A stretch of DNA of 64,000 nt from Flavisericum labens (GTDB lineage: Bacteria > Bacteroidota > Bacteroidia > Flavobacteriales > Flavobacteriaceae): the NCBI RefSeq assembly GCF_045446075.1, contig NZ_JBJJBQ010000010.1, positions 62,001 through 126,000 on the forward strand. The letters are read 5' to 3'. The notes below the pieces were generated by a model that was given only the letters and a program-made list of their open reading frames with translations, was not told the DNA's origin and did not search any database. Made by a program: the position numbers and the translations under genes. Positions 9,034 through 16,444 of this stretch are shown here, piece after piece (the stretch's first letter is position 1; each line of letters begins with the position of its first letter).

Positions 9034-11292
9034 ATGATAAAAAAAATTAATCATATTAGGGGTTTTGGAGTATTTAACTCATATCGAAGATCAGGAAACA
9101 TTCAAGATTTCGATAAGGTTAACATAATTTATGGTTGGAATTACTCGGGAAAAACAACGATTTCAAGGGTCTTTCAGTGTTTTGAAGAAAAGGAAGTAAA
9201 AGAACATTATCCAAGTGCTGAATTTGAACTAGAAGATTATGATGGTAATAAAGGAAATCAACAAAATTTAGATATTAATGGTGGTGAGGTCAAAGTGTTT
9301 AACTCAGACTTCATTAGAGATAATATACATCTTGAAGGAGAGAGCTTTAATCCAATCTTGTTATTGGGTGAAGATGCGAAAAAAACTGAAGGTGATATTA
9401 AGAAAAAAGATGAGAATCTAGGTAGGCTTAAGAAAATAGAAAATAACCTCAATAAAGTTTATACCACAATTGAAAGCCAAATATTATCAGGCTTAACAAA
9501 TCGGGCTTCTTCGATTAAAGAAACACTTCAAATTGTTCAAGCTTTTACTCGAACACACTTAAAACCAATTTTTGATGAAGTAAAAGATAACCATAGGAGT
9601 TATATTAAAACAGACAAAGAACTGCCAGTTCTTTTAAAATTAGCAACTGCTTCAGAAAATGATAAACTTCCAAAGAAGGAAGATTATTCAACTAAGTTAC
9701 CCATAGCTGATTTAATTAAAGGTGCGGAAAAATTACTAAAGGAAATTCCTGAGTTTTCTTCTACCGTGCAATATTTTATAGAAAATCCAGATATAGCAAA
9801 TTGGGTTGAAAAAGGATTGCCGTTACATAAAGAAAAGGAAAAATGTGAATTCTGTGGAAATGAATTGGATTCTGAGCATATTCAAACAATAGCAGCTCAT
9901 TTTTCGGAGGATTTAAAAAATCATAAAAAACGATTAGCAGATTTTATAGTCCTAATTAATGAGTCAAAAATCATGAACCCTGTTTTGCAGAAAAGTGATT
10001 TTTATAAGGAGTTTTGGACAGAGTTTGTTCAATGTAATTCATCCTTAAAAGAAGAGGTAAAGTCATATAACAAGCAACTTGATAATATTATAAAGCTAGT
10101 TGAAGCAAAGAATGAAAAACCATTTCAAGCTATTACTGATTTTAGCTTAATTGAAAATAATGATGAAAGGGTTGCAGCTAAAATTAGTGCTTATAATAAG
10201 GTTGTGAAAAAGAATAGAGAAAAAACTGATAAGTTTGAAACCAACAAGGCGGATGCCCAAGCAACTTTAAAAAAGCATTATGCAGCAAAGTTTGTAGATG
10301 AAATAGAACTAGATAAAAAAGAACTAAAAATTGAACTTTATAAAAAAAGAGAAAAACATTTTCAAGAAGCTCAAACAACTCTTGCCAAAGAAATAAAAAC
10401 ATTAGAAGCAAAGGTTAGTAAAGCTCATAAGGGAAGTGAAAAACTTAATGAGTTTATAAATAAATTTTTAGGTCGTGATGAAATAAAAGTCGTAGTTGAA
10501 AAAGAGGGAGAGAAAGAAAGGTTTAGATTAAAAAGGAAGGAAGCCAAGGCTGTAAATCTCAGTGAAGGAGAGAAAACCGCAATTGCTTTTTCTTTTTTTC
10601 TAACAAAACTGTTAGAATGCAAAGATTTGGAAAAAGTAATAGTTTATATTGATGACCCAATTTCAAGTTTGGACAGTAACCATATTTTTCAAGTAAATGC
10701 AGTTCTAAAAGATTTTTTTTATAGAAAGGAAAATCCAAGTGATGTACATCCAAAAATACTCAACTGTAAACAATTATTTCTTTCCACACATAATTTTGAT
10801 TTTTTTAGTTTATTAAGGGAGTTACCTGTTCCTAAAGGCTTCAATCGTTTCTACTATTTTGTAAAGAGAGTAAACAGTAATCAGTCGGTAATTGATAGAT
10901 TACCTAAATCATTGCAAAATTATGGGTCAGAGTATCATTATCTTTTTCAATTAATTCATAGTTTTAATAGTCAAGATGAAAAAGATATAGATTCGGCTAT
11001 GATATTACCAAACGCGCTACGCAGATTTGTTGAACTGTATACCTATTCCAGAATTCCTAGTATTAAAAGTGAGTCGGTTGATATACGAACTGAGCAATTA
11101 TGGGGTGCTCATGAAGCAAAACGGATTTTAAAAGTTTGTCATTATTTTAGTCATGGAGCAAGTATTGATAGAATGAGTAAGCATAATGATTTTATATGTG
11201 ATATAGAAAATGCAGTTAAGGATTTAATAGATTTACTTTCATCGAACGATTCTTTGCATTACAATGAATTAATTAAAGCAGTAAATAGATAA
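9034..11292 (+). CDS. RloC/PrrC-like AAA ATPase, possible anticodon nuclease
   Basis: A 752-residue ABC-type ATPase of the AAA_13 kind. Walker A is GWNYSGKTT (residues 34-42), the ABC signature is LSEGEKTA (509-516), and Walker B is VIVYIDDPISSLDSN (about 537-550). A long charged coiled coil between them holds CEFC (C271, C274), like the zinc hook of RloC. The C-terminus has R663-x3-E667 followed by H703 and H707. PrrC and RloC tRNases use an Arg-x3-Glu...His triad in their C-terminal nuclease domain. This suggests a suicide tRNase held in check by its ATPase, but non-nuclease members share the same architecture. It begins 7 nt after the DUF2779 gene. Confidence 0.72.
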   Translation: MIKKINHIRGFGVFNSYRRSGNIQDFDKVNIIYGWNYSGKTTISRVFQCFEEKEVKEHYPSAEFELEDYDGNKGNQQNLDINGGEVKVFNSDFIRDNIHLEGESFNPILLLGEDAKKTEGDIKKKDENLGRLKKIENNLNKVYTTIESQILSGLTNRASSIKETLQIVQAFTRTHLKPIFDEVKDNHRSYIKTDKELPVLLKLATASENDKLPKKEDYSTKLPIADLIKGAEKLLKEIPEFSSTVQYFIENPDIANWVEKGLPLHKEKEKCEFCGNELDSEHIQTIAAHFSEDLKNHKKRLADFIVLINESKIMNPVLQKSDFYKEFWTEFVQCNSSLKEEVKSYNKQLDNIIKLVEAKNEKPFQAITDFSLIENNDERVAAKISAYNKVVKKNREKTDKFETNKADAQATLKKHYAAKFVDEIELDKKELKIELYKKREKHFQEAQTTLAKEIKTLEAKVSKAHKGSEKLNEFINKFLGRDEIKVVVEKEGEKERFRLKRKEAKAVNLSEGEKTAIAFSFFLTKLLECKDLEKVIVYIDDPISSLDSNHIFQVNAVLKDFFYRKENPSDVHPKILNCKQLFLSTHNFDFFSLLRELPVPKGFNRFYYFVKRVNSNQSVIDRLPKSLQNYGSEYHYLFQLIHSFNSQDEKDIDSAMILPNALRRFVELYTYSRIPSIKSESVDIRTEQLWGAHEAKRILKVCHYFSHGASIDRMSKHNDFICDIENAVKDLIDLLSSNDSLHYNELIKAVNR

Positions 11293-11293
11293 C

Positions 11294-12556
11294 ATGAATG
11301 AATCCACTCAAATAAAATGTCCTAACTGTTCAACGTCAATTGATGTTCAAGACATTCTTGCACATCAATTAGAAGAAGAAATCAAACAAAAATATCAGGC
11401 ACAACTTGTTCAAGAAAGGCAGAAGTTTGATAAAGAGTTGGAAAACCTTAATAATGCTAAAGAAGAGTTTGAAAAAAGGAAAAAACAACAAAACGAGTTG
11501 TTTGAAGAGCGTTTAGAGAAAAAACTGAAAGAAGAAAAAAAGGCAATAGAGAGTAAAATAAAAGCTAAACTCGCTGAAGAGCAGTCGGAGCAGTTTAAAG
11601 AATTGCAAAAAGAACTAAATGAAAAATCTGAGCAAATAAAAGAACTTAATCGTACAAAGGCTGAGATTGAAAAATTAAAACGTGAAAAGGCAGAATTGAA
11701 AGAGGCTGCTGAGGCAGAAGCTCAAAAGAAGCTGAATGAAACCTTGCAGACTGAAAAAGTAAAAATAAGGAAAGCTGAAGAAGAAAAGAATGAGTTGAAG
11801 TTCAAAGAACTTCAAAAGCAATTGGAGGACCAAAAGAAGCTCACCGAAGAAATGAAACGCAAACAGGAGCAAGGTTCTATGCAAATGCAGGGAGAAGTTC
11901 AGGAGCTTGCAATAGAAGAGTGGTTAATGGCACAATTTCCTTTAGATTCAGTGGAAGAAATTAAGAAGGGGACAAGAGGGGGGGATTGTCTTCAAGTTGT
12001 GAATACAAGAAGCCGTCAAAATTGTGGAAGGATTTATTATGAAAGTAAAAGAACTAAAGATTTTCAACCAAGCTGGATTGAAAAATTTAAGGCTGATATG
12101 CGCGAAAAAGGAGCTGATATTGGTGTTTTGGTAACTGAAGCTATGCCCTCTGATTTTGAAAGGATGGGAATTAAGGATGGTATTTGGATTTGTAGTTACG
12201 AAGAATTTAAAGGGCTTTGCTCAGTACTTAGAGAGTCAATCGTTCAAATAAACCTTGCAGTTTCTTCTCAAGAAAATAAAGGAGATAAAATGAACATGCT
12301 ATATGATTATCTAACAAGTAATAACTTCAAAATGCAGGTGGAAGCTATTGTTGAAGGCTTTACACAAATGAAATCTGATCTTGATAGTGAAAAGCGATCG
12401 ATGCAAAGAATTTGGAAACAAAGAGAGAGACAAATTGATAAAGTAACAACCAATACAATTGATATGTATGGTTCTATCAAAGGTATTGCAGGTAAAGCAA
12501 TTCAATCAGTAAAAGCACTGGAATTACCAAATCCAGATGAGAATGAACTCGATTAA
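11294..12556 (+). CDS. DUF2130 family coiled-coil protein with C-terminal nuclease-like domain
   Basis: A 420-residue protein. It opens with a CPNC knuckle (C9, C12), followed by about 180 residues of Lys/Glu/Gln-rich coiled coil. The DUF2130 domain comes next (about 200-420): GGDCLQVV and IYYESKRTK are consistent with the Asp and E-x-K of a PD-(D/E)XK fold, and WIEKFKADM matches the family pattern. DUF2130 proteins are common in Bacteroidota and usually unassigned. Placement 1 nt after the RloC-like ATPase and inside a nuclease-rich operon supports a defence role here, perhaps as a structural or end-binding partner. That role is inferred. Confidence 0.78.
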   Translation: MNESTQIKCPNCSTSIDVQDILAHQLEEEIKQKYQAQLVQERQKFDKELENLNNAKEEFEKRKKQQNELFEERLEKKLKEEKKAIESKIKAKLAEEQSEQFKELQKELNEKSEQIKELNRTKAEIEKLKREKAELKEAAEAEAQKKLNETLQTEKVKIRKAEEEKNELKFKELQKQLEDQKKLTEEMKRKQEQGSMQMQGEVQELAIEEWLMAQFPLDSVEEIKKGTRGGDCLQVVNTRSRQNCGRIYYESKRTKDFQPSWIEKFKADMREKGADIGVLVTEAMPSDFERMGIKDGIWICSYEEFKGLCSVLRESIVQINLAVSSQENKGDKMNMLYDYLTSNNFKMQVEAIVEGFTQMKSDLDSEKRSMQRIWKQRERQIDKVTTNTIDMYGSIKGIAGKAIQSVKALELPNPDENELD

Positions 12557-12559
12557 AAT

Positions 12560-12703
12560 ATGGAAGAAGAGAAGCCATTTACGTTTGAAGAAATTAGAGT
12601 TTTGAAGAAGAGATGGGCTTGGTGCTCTAATGTCGTTCTTTGGTTAGAGAATGAAGAGAAAAGAATTATAAATAGGGTTAGAGAAAATGTTAGAAAGCAA
12701 TAA
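12560..12703 (+). CDS. 47-residue hypothetical protein at the end of the defence operon
   Basis: ATG at 12560 lies 3 nt after the DUF2130 stop and is followed by 47 sense codons and TAA. The product is highly charged, begins MEEEKPFTFEEI, contains a Trp/Cys patch (WAWCSNVVLW) and ends in a basic helix rich in Arg and Lys. The spacing matches the rest of the operon, and the terminator starts 70 nt downstream, which favours a real last gene. I do not recognise a family. A small cofactor, antitoxin-like inhibitor or a remnant are all possible. Confidence 0.55.
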   Translation: MEEEKPFTFEEIRVLKKRWAWCSNVVLWLENEEKRIINRVRENVRKQ

Positions 12704-12738
12704 TGGCTTTTTTTCTATTGCTAATCGAAATAATATAA

Positions 12739-12759
12739 ATGTTGTACCTATGTTGTACC
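12739..12759. repeat. Tandem direct repeat ATGTTGTACC x2 near tRNA
   Basis: The 10-mer ATGTTGTACC occurs at 12739-12748 and again at 12750-12759, separated by one base, between the last gene of the defence operon and the tRNA. Short direct repeats beside a tRNA 3' end are the kind of sequence bound by tyrosine recombinases at attachment sites. No integrase is visible in the window, so the role is inferred. Confidence 0.4.
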
Positions 12760-12772
12760 CAATAAAATAAAA

Positions 12773-12798
12773 AAGGCTTCACGTTTTCGTGAAGCCTT
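12773..12798. terminator. Bidirectional terminator between defence operon and tRNA
   Basis: Perfect 11-bp stem (AAGGCTTCACG at 12773-12783 with its complement at 12788-12798) and a TTTT loop. On the minus strand it is followed by a T-rich run and would end the tRNA transcript. On the plus strand GTCTTTT follows and would end the defence operon. Confidence 0.85.
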
Positions 12799-12809
12799 GT
12801 CTTTTCTAG

Positions 12810-12883
12810 TAGCGAGATCGAGATTTGAACTCGAGACCTCCGGGTTATGAATCCGACGCTCTAACCAACTGAGCTACCTCGCC
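12810..12883 (-). tRNA. tRNA with CAU anticodon (Met-type elongator)
   Basis: A 74-nt cloverleaf read on the minus strand: acceptor GGCGAGG pairing with TCTCGCT (G-U at 1-72 and 7-66), D arm GCTC/GAGC, anticodon loop TTCATAA (CAU), T arm TCGAG-TTCAAAT-CTCGA, discriminator A. CCA is not encoded. The anticodon stem has an A-C at 31-39. It lacks the three G-C pairs of initiator tRNA, so it is elongator Met or the Ile2 type that is modified at C34. Its 3' end faces the defence island. Confidence 0.95.
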
Positions 12884-12896
12884 TAATTTAAGGCTG

Positions 12897-12926
12897 CAAA
12901 TATATAAACAAAATTGGTGTAAGCAA
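12897..12926 (-). promoter_or_regulatory. Promoter of the tRNA gene (-33/-7 type)
   Basis: On the minus strand, TTG (12926-12924), a 19-nt spacer, then TATATTTG (12904-12897), about 14 nt upstream of the tRNA 5' end. This matches the Bacteroidota primary-sigma consensus TTG-N19/20-TAnnTTTG. Confidence 0.65.
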
Positions 12927-13014
12927 ACCAAACCCTCAGAAAATATTCTTAAAAATTCTTGTAATTCTTATCAATTAATGTATATATTGGGCATTATAAA
13001 TTTCACAGTTATTT

Positions 13015-13407
13015 ATGGACGATAAAGTTAAATTTGATATTGAATTCCCCATACACGCATCACCTCAATTGTTATACCAATATATTTCAACGCCATCGGG
13101 TCTGTCCGAATGGTTTTCAGATAATGTAAATTCCAGAGGCGAACTGTTTACATTTATTTGGGATGGCAGCGAAGAAAAAGCGAAATTATTGAATAAGAAA
13201 AGTGGAGAACGCGTTAAGTTTAGATGGCTTGTAGATGAAGAAGATGGGCAAACCTATTATTTTGAAATTAGAATTCAAGTTGATGAAATTACAAAAGACG
13301 TATCGTTAATGGTTACCGATTATGCAGAAGTAGATGAAATTGATGAATCTAAAATGCTATGGGAAAACCAAATATCTAGCCTAAAACAAGTATTAGGCTC
13401 TGCTTAG
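13015..13407 (+). CDS. START-like domain (SRPBCC) protein
   Basis: A 130-residue protein with the helix-grip pattern of AHSA1/START-like domains: FPIHASPQLLYQYISTPSGL (5-24) at the N-terminus, WFSDNVNSRG, and a long C-terminal helix ending in QISSLKQVLG. This small cytoplasmic form is widespread in Flavobacteriia and of unknown function; the fold usually binds a hydrophobic ligand or chaperone partner. It is transcribed away from the tRNA and has its own terminator-like hairpin downstream. Confidence 0.85.
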   Translation: MDDKVKFDIEFPIHASPQLLYQYISTPSGLSEWFSDNVNSRGELFTFIWDGSEEKAKLLNKKSGERVKFRWLVDEEDGQTYYFEIRIQVDEITKDVSLMVTDYAEVDEIDESKMLWENQISSLKQVLGSA

Positions 13408-13436
13408 TTAAAGAAGTATATTTTAAATTATATTTG

Positions 13437-13472
13437 TCCCGCTGAAAAAAATGAATTTAGTGGGATTTTTTT
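13437..13472 (+). terminator. Hairpin between START-like gene and aminotransferase gene
   Basis: TCCCGCT (13437-13443) pairs with AGTGGGA (13459-13465, one G-T pair), followed by seven T directly before the next ATG. A TATATTTG box (13429-13436) sits immediately upstream of it, so the hairpin would also fall in the 5' leader of the aminotransferase mRNA if that box is used. Confidence 0.5.
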
Positions 13473-14315
13473 ATGATAAATTTTAACGGAAACCTTTTAA
13501 AAGAAAACAATATATTATCAATTCAAAACCGTGGTTATGCCTATGGCGATGCCCTTTTTGAAACCATAAAAGTAAGCCACGGAAAGGTTTTGTTTTGGGA
13601 AGACCATTATTTTAGGCTAATGGCCTCAATGCGCATTTTGCGTATGGAGATACCCATGAGTTTTACCATGGAATTTTTGGAAGGCCAAATAAATAAAACT
13701 TTGGATGCCACTGGTTTATTAAAAGCATCGGCGCGGGTTAAACTAACGGTTCATAGAAATGAAGGTGGATTGTACGCACCCGAAACCAATGATGTCGGTT
13801 TTATTATTTCTGCAAAAGATTTGGATGAAGACTTTTACTTGTTAGCTGACAGTTTTTACGAAGTCGATTTGTTTAAAGATTATTATGTTTCGCCGTCTCT
13901 CTTATCAACCTTAAAAACCAATAACAAAGTGCTTAACGTAGTAGCGAGTGTTTATGCCAAAGAAAACAACCTAAATAATTGTTTTCTTTTAAATACCGAT
14001 AAAAAGGTGATTGAAGCCTTAAACGGAAATGTGTTTTTGGTAAAAGGCAAAGTAATTAAAACGCCGCCGTTAACCGATGGCTGTTTAAAAGGCGTTATGC
14101 GAACCCAACTTATTAATATAATTAAACAAGTTCCAGAATATGATTTGGTTGAAGAATCGGTTTCACCATTTGAAATTCAAAAAGCTGATGAAGTTTTTAT
14201 AACTAACGTTATTGCGGGAATTCAGCCCGTAAGTAAGTATAGAAAGAAAGTATTTGGTAACGAAGCGGCCAAATTGTTACTTCAAAAATTAAATATAAAA
14301 GTAAGGCTGGGCTAG
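13473..14315 (+). CDS. Class IV aminotransferase (PabC/IlvE-like)
   Basis: A 280-residue PLP enzyme of the class IV fold, the group holding branched-chain aminotransferases and 4-amino-4-deoxychorismate lyase. Recognisable parts are the N-terminal NRGYAYGDALFETIKV, the probable PLP lysine region STLKTNNKVLN near 145-155, the FLVKGKVIKTPPLTDGCLKGVMR region, and ADEVFITNV near the C-terminus. The length (280) and the FETIKV motif fit an ADC lyase-like role in folate synthesis, but the substrate cannot be read from sequence alone. Its stop codon overlaps that of the convergent YqgE gene. Confidence 0.82.
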   Translation: MINFNGNLLKENNILSIQNRGYAYGDALFETIKVSHGKVLFWEDHYFRLMASMRILRMEIPMSFTMEFLEGQINKTLDATGLLKASARVKLTVHRNEGGLYAPETNDVGFIISAKDLDEDFYLLADSFYEVDLFKDYYVSPSLLSTLKTNNKVLNVVASVYAKENNLNNCFLLNTDKKVIEALNGNVFLVKGKVIKTPPLTDGCLKGVMRTQLINIIKQVPEYDLVEESVSPFEIQKADEVFITNVIAGIQPVSKYRKKVFGNEAAKLLLQKLNIKVRLG

Positions 14316-14872
14316 TTATAACTGGGGTTTTCTGGTGCGTTGGACCATATGCTGTATTCGCCACCAAATTCCAACATTTTTTCCTTCCAAAACGTTTCGT
14401 AGTCTTTTTCTATAATATTCTTTTCATAAACATTTTTTGTAACTACCCACGAATTAGCTTTTAATTCATTTTCCAACTGGTCGGTTTCCCATCCAGAATA
14501 GCCCAGAAAAAATTTAATATCTGTTTCCTTAATGGTGCGGTCTTTTATAAGCTCTGCAACCACAGAAAAATCACCACCCCAATATATACCCAAGGAAATT
14601 TCTATACTATCTGGAATAAGTTGCGGCACCTTATGGATAAAATACAGGTTGTCCTGCTCTACGGGACCACCATTGTAGACTTTGAAAGTGGCCTCTATTT
14701 CGGGGATCAGGTCGCTTATATTATATTCTAGAGGCTTATTTAGTATAAAACCAATAGAACCTTCGTGAGAATGGTCTGCCAATAAAACAATTGAACGATT
14801 GAACGAAACATCCCCAATTATCGCAGGTTCTGCAATTAATAAGTTTCCTTTTTTGGGTTTTGCTGTAACCAT
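14312..14872 (-). CDS. YqgE/AlgH family protein
   Basis: A 186-residue YqgE/AlgH (UPF0301) protein. The family signature is readable: GNLLIAEPAI at the N-terminus, SIVLLADHSHEGSIGFILNK (28-47), the YNGGPVEQDNLYFIH stretch and FLGYSGWETDQLENEL. Cytoplasmic and of poorly known function; some relatives affect alginate regulation. Convergent with the aminotransferase, the two stops overlapping by 2 nt, and upstream of a 120-nt gap that holds the HU terminator. Confidence 0.93.
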   Translation of the reverse strand: MVTAKPKKGNLLIAEPAIIGDVSFNRSIVLLADHSHEGSIGFILNKPLEYNISDLIPEIEATFKVYNGGPVEQDNLYFIHKVPQLIPDSIEISLGIYWGGDFSVVAELIKDRTIKETDIKFFLGYSGWETDQLENELKANSWVVTKNVYEKNIIEKDYETFWKEKMLEFGGEYSIWSNAPENPSYN

Positions 14873-14940
14873 ATGATGAGGAATTAATAACTAAATCTAA
14901 TATTTATTTATTAAAAATGCAACTGTTTGGGGTATATATA

Positions 14941-14974
14941 AAAAAACCCCCACGTTTTGTGGAGGCTTTTTTTT
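14941..14974 (-). terminator. Terminator downstream of HU gene
   Basis: On the minus strand GCCTCCAC and GTGGGGG pair around an AAAAC loop (one mismatch), flanked by A and T runs, 17 nt after the HU stop. Confidence 0.8.
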
Positions 14975-14991
14975 CTATAAAAAGGGGCAAA

Positions 14992-15264
14992 TTAGTTTAC
15001 CGCACTTGATAAATCTGATCCAGCTTTAAACTTTACTACGTTTTTAGCTTTGATTTTTATAGTTTCTCCAGTTTGAGGGTTTCTTCCTTCTCTTGCAGAT
15101 CTTTTAGAAACTGACCAAGATCCGAAACCAACTAAAGAAACTCTGTTTCCTTTTTGTAAAGCTCCTTCAATTTCAATAAGCGCACACTCTAAAGCTTTTT
15201 TTGCGGCAGCTTTAGTAATTCCTGCGTGTTCCGCCATTGCATCGATTAAATCTGTTTTGTTCAT
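14992..15264 (-). CDS. hup: HU family DNA-binding protein
   Basis: A 90-residue nucleoid protein starting MNKTDLIDAMAEHAGITKAA. The beta-arm region includes GFGSWSVSKRSAREGRNPQT (47-66), followed by GETIKIKAKNVVKFKAG, all typical of HU. The reading frame extends 25 codons further upstream, but that extension has no family similarity, so I place the start at 15264. HU dimers bend and compact DNA. Expressed alone, with its own terminator. Confidence 0.95.
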   Translation of the reverse strand: MNKTDLIDAMAEHAGITKAAAKKALECALIEIEGALQKGNRVSLVGFGSWSVSKRSAREGRNPQTGETIKIKAKNVVKFKAGSDLSSAVN

Positions 15265-15452
15265 AATGTAAAATTTAATTATTAATAAATCGGTTAAACT
15301 TTTTGTTAAATCCTCTACAAATTTATACGGATTATGCAACCATGCAAGTAATGGTAAGGGAAAAACGTGGTTTTGTTGATAACTTAAATCATTTGTTAAT
15401 AAACGGAAGGTATTTCATCGAGTTTTTTTGAAATATCAGTGATAATGAGGGT

Positions 15453-16400
15453 TTACAGCATTTTAGCATTTTCTTCAAAAGAGAACCCGTTTAAAAAAGA
15501 TTTTACGTCCATGTTTCGTTTGCCTGGCAACTTTAATTCTTTAATAACAATGTAACCTTTTGAAACTACAACCTTTAGTTCCTTTTTGGTGTGTTTTATG
15601 CTTCCTGGTTCAAAATTATGCTCGGCACTTTCTTTTTCTGCACTATAGATTTTTATATCCAAGTGGTCATCACCATTTAATAATGTACACCATGCCGCAG
15701 GGTATGGGCTCAGTCCACGAATATGGTTATAAATATGATCCACAGTGTTACTCCAGTCTATTTTACAATTATCCTTGTTGAGTTTATAGGCGGTTTTTAT
15801 ATTTTGGGTTTCAGGCTGCGGAATGGTTTCTACATTACCTTTTTCGATTAGTGTTACCGTTTTTAAAACTAAATCACTACCGATTTCCATCAGTTTATCA
15901 TGAAGGCTTCCAGCATCTTCATTAGGTTCGATATTTATTTCCTCCTGAAGAATCATGTCGCCTGTATCAATTTTTTCATCAATAAAGAACGTGGAAACAC
16001 CTGTTTTTGTTTCACCATTAATAATAGCCCAGTTTATAGGAGCCGCACCACGGTAGTTAGGTAATAAGGAAGCATGCAAGTTGAACGTGCCATATTCGGG
16101 CATTTGCCAAACCGCTTTGGGCAACATTCTAAATGCCACCACAATTTGAAGGTTAGCCTTTAAAGATTTTAGTTCGCTTAGGAATTCTTGGTTTTTTAAG
16201 TTGGTGGGTTGTAACACCCTTAAGTTTTGTGAAACGGCATATTTCTTTACGGCACTCTCGTTAAGTTTTCTGCCGCGTCCAGCAGGCCTGTCAGGTGCAG
16301 TTATTACACCAACGATATTATAATGGTTTTCTACTAGCGTTTTTAATGTGGCCACAGCAAAATCTGGTGTGCCCATAAATAGTATTCTTAAATCTTTCAT
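15453..16400 (-). CDS. fmt: Methionyl-tRNA formyltransferase
   Basis: A 315-residue enzyme that formylates Met-tRNAi with 10-formyl-THF. The Rossmann-type N-terminus begins RILFMGTPDFAVATLKTLV, with GVITAPDRPAGRGRKL next; the active-site region is NLHASLLPNYRGAAPINWAI, with the conserved Asn and His, and FFIDEKIDTGDMIL follows. The C-terminal OB-like domain is complete (about 210-315). It lies 44 nt downstream of recQ, probably in the same minus-strand transcript. Confidence 0.97.
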   Translation of the reverse strand: MKDLRILFMGTPDFAVATLKTLVENHYNIVGVITAPDRPAGRGRKLNESAVKKYAVSQNLRVLQPTNLKNQEFLSELKSLKANLQIVVAFRMLPKAVWQMPEYGTFNLHASLLPNYRGAAPINWAIINGETKTGVSTFFIDEKIDTGDMILQEEINIEPNEDAGSLHDKLMEIGSDLVLKTVTLIEKGNVETIPQPETQNIKTAYKLNKDNCKIDWSNTVDHIYNHIRGLSPYPAAWCTLLNGDDHLDIKIYSAEKESAEHNFEPGSIKHTKKELKVVVSKGYIVIKELKLPGKRNMDVKSFLNGFSFEENAKML

Positions 16401-16444
16401 TTATTATAAATGTAGGTTGTGCATTTTTGTAAAATCGTCATTAT

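Noticed and set aside
1..12703. BREX or DISARM system
   Set aside because: No PglZ-like, PglX-like, BrxC or DrmB-like protein is present; only generic helicase and nuclease parts overlap with those systems.
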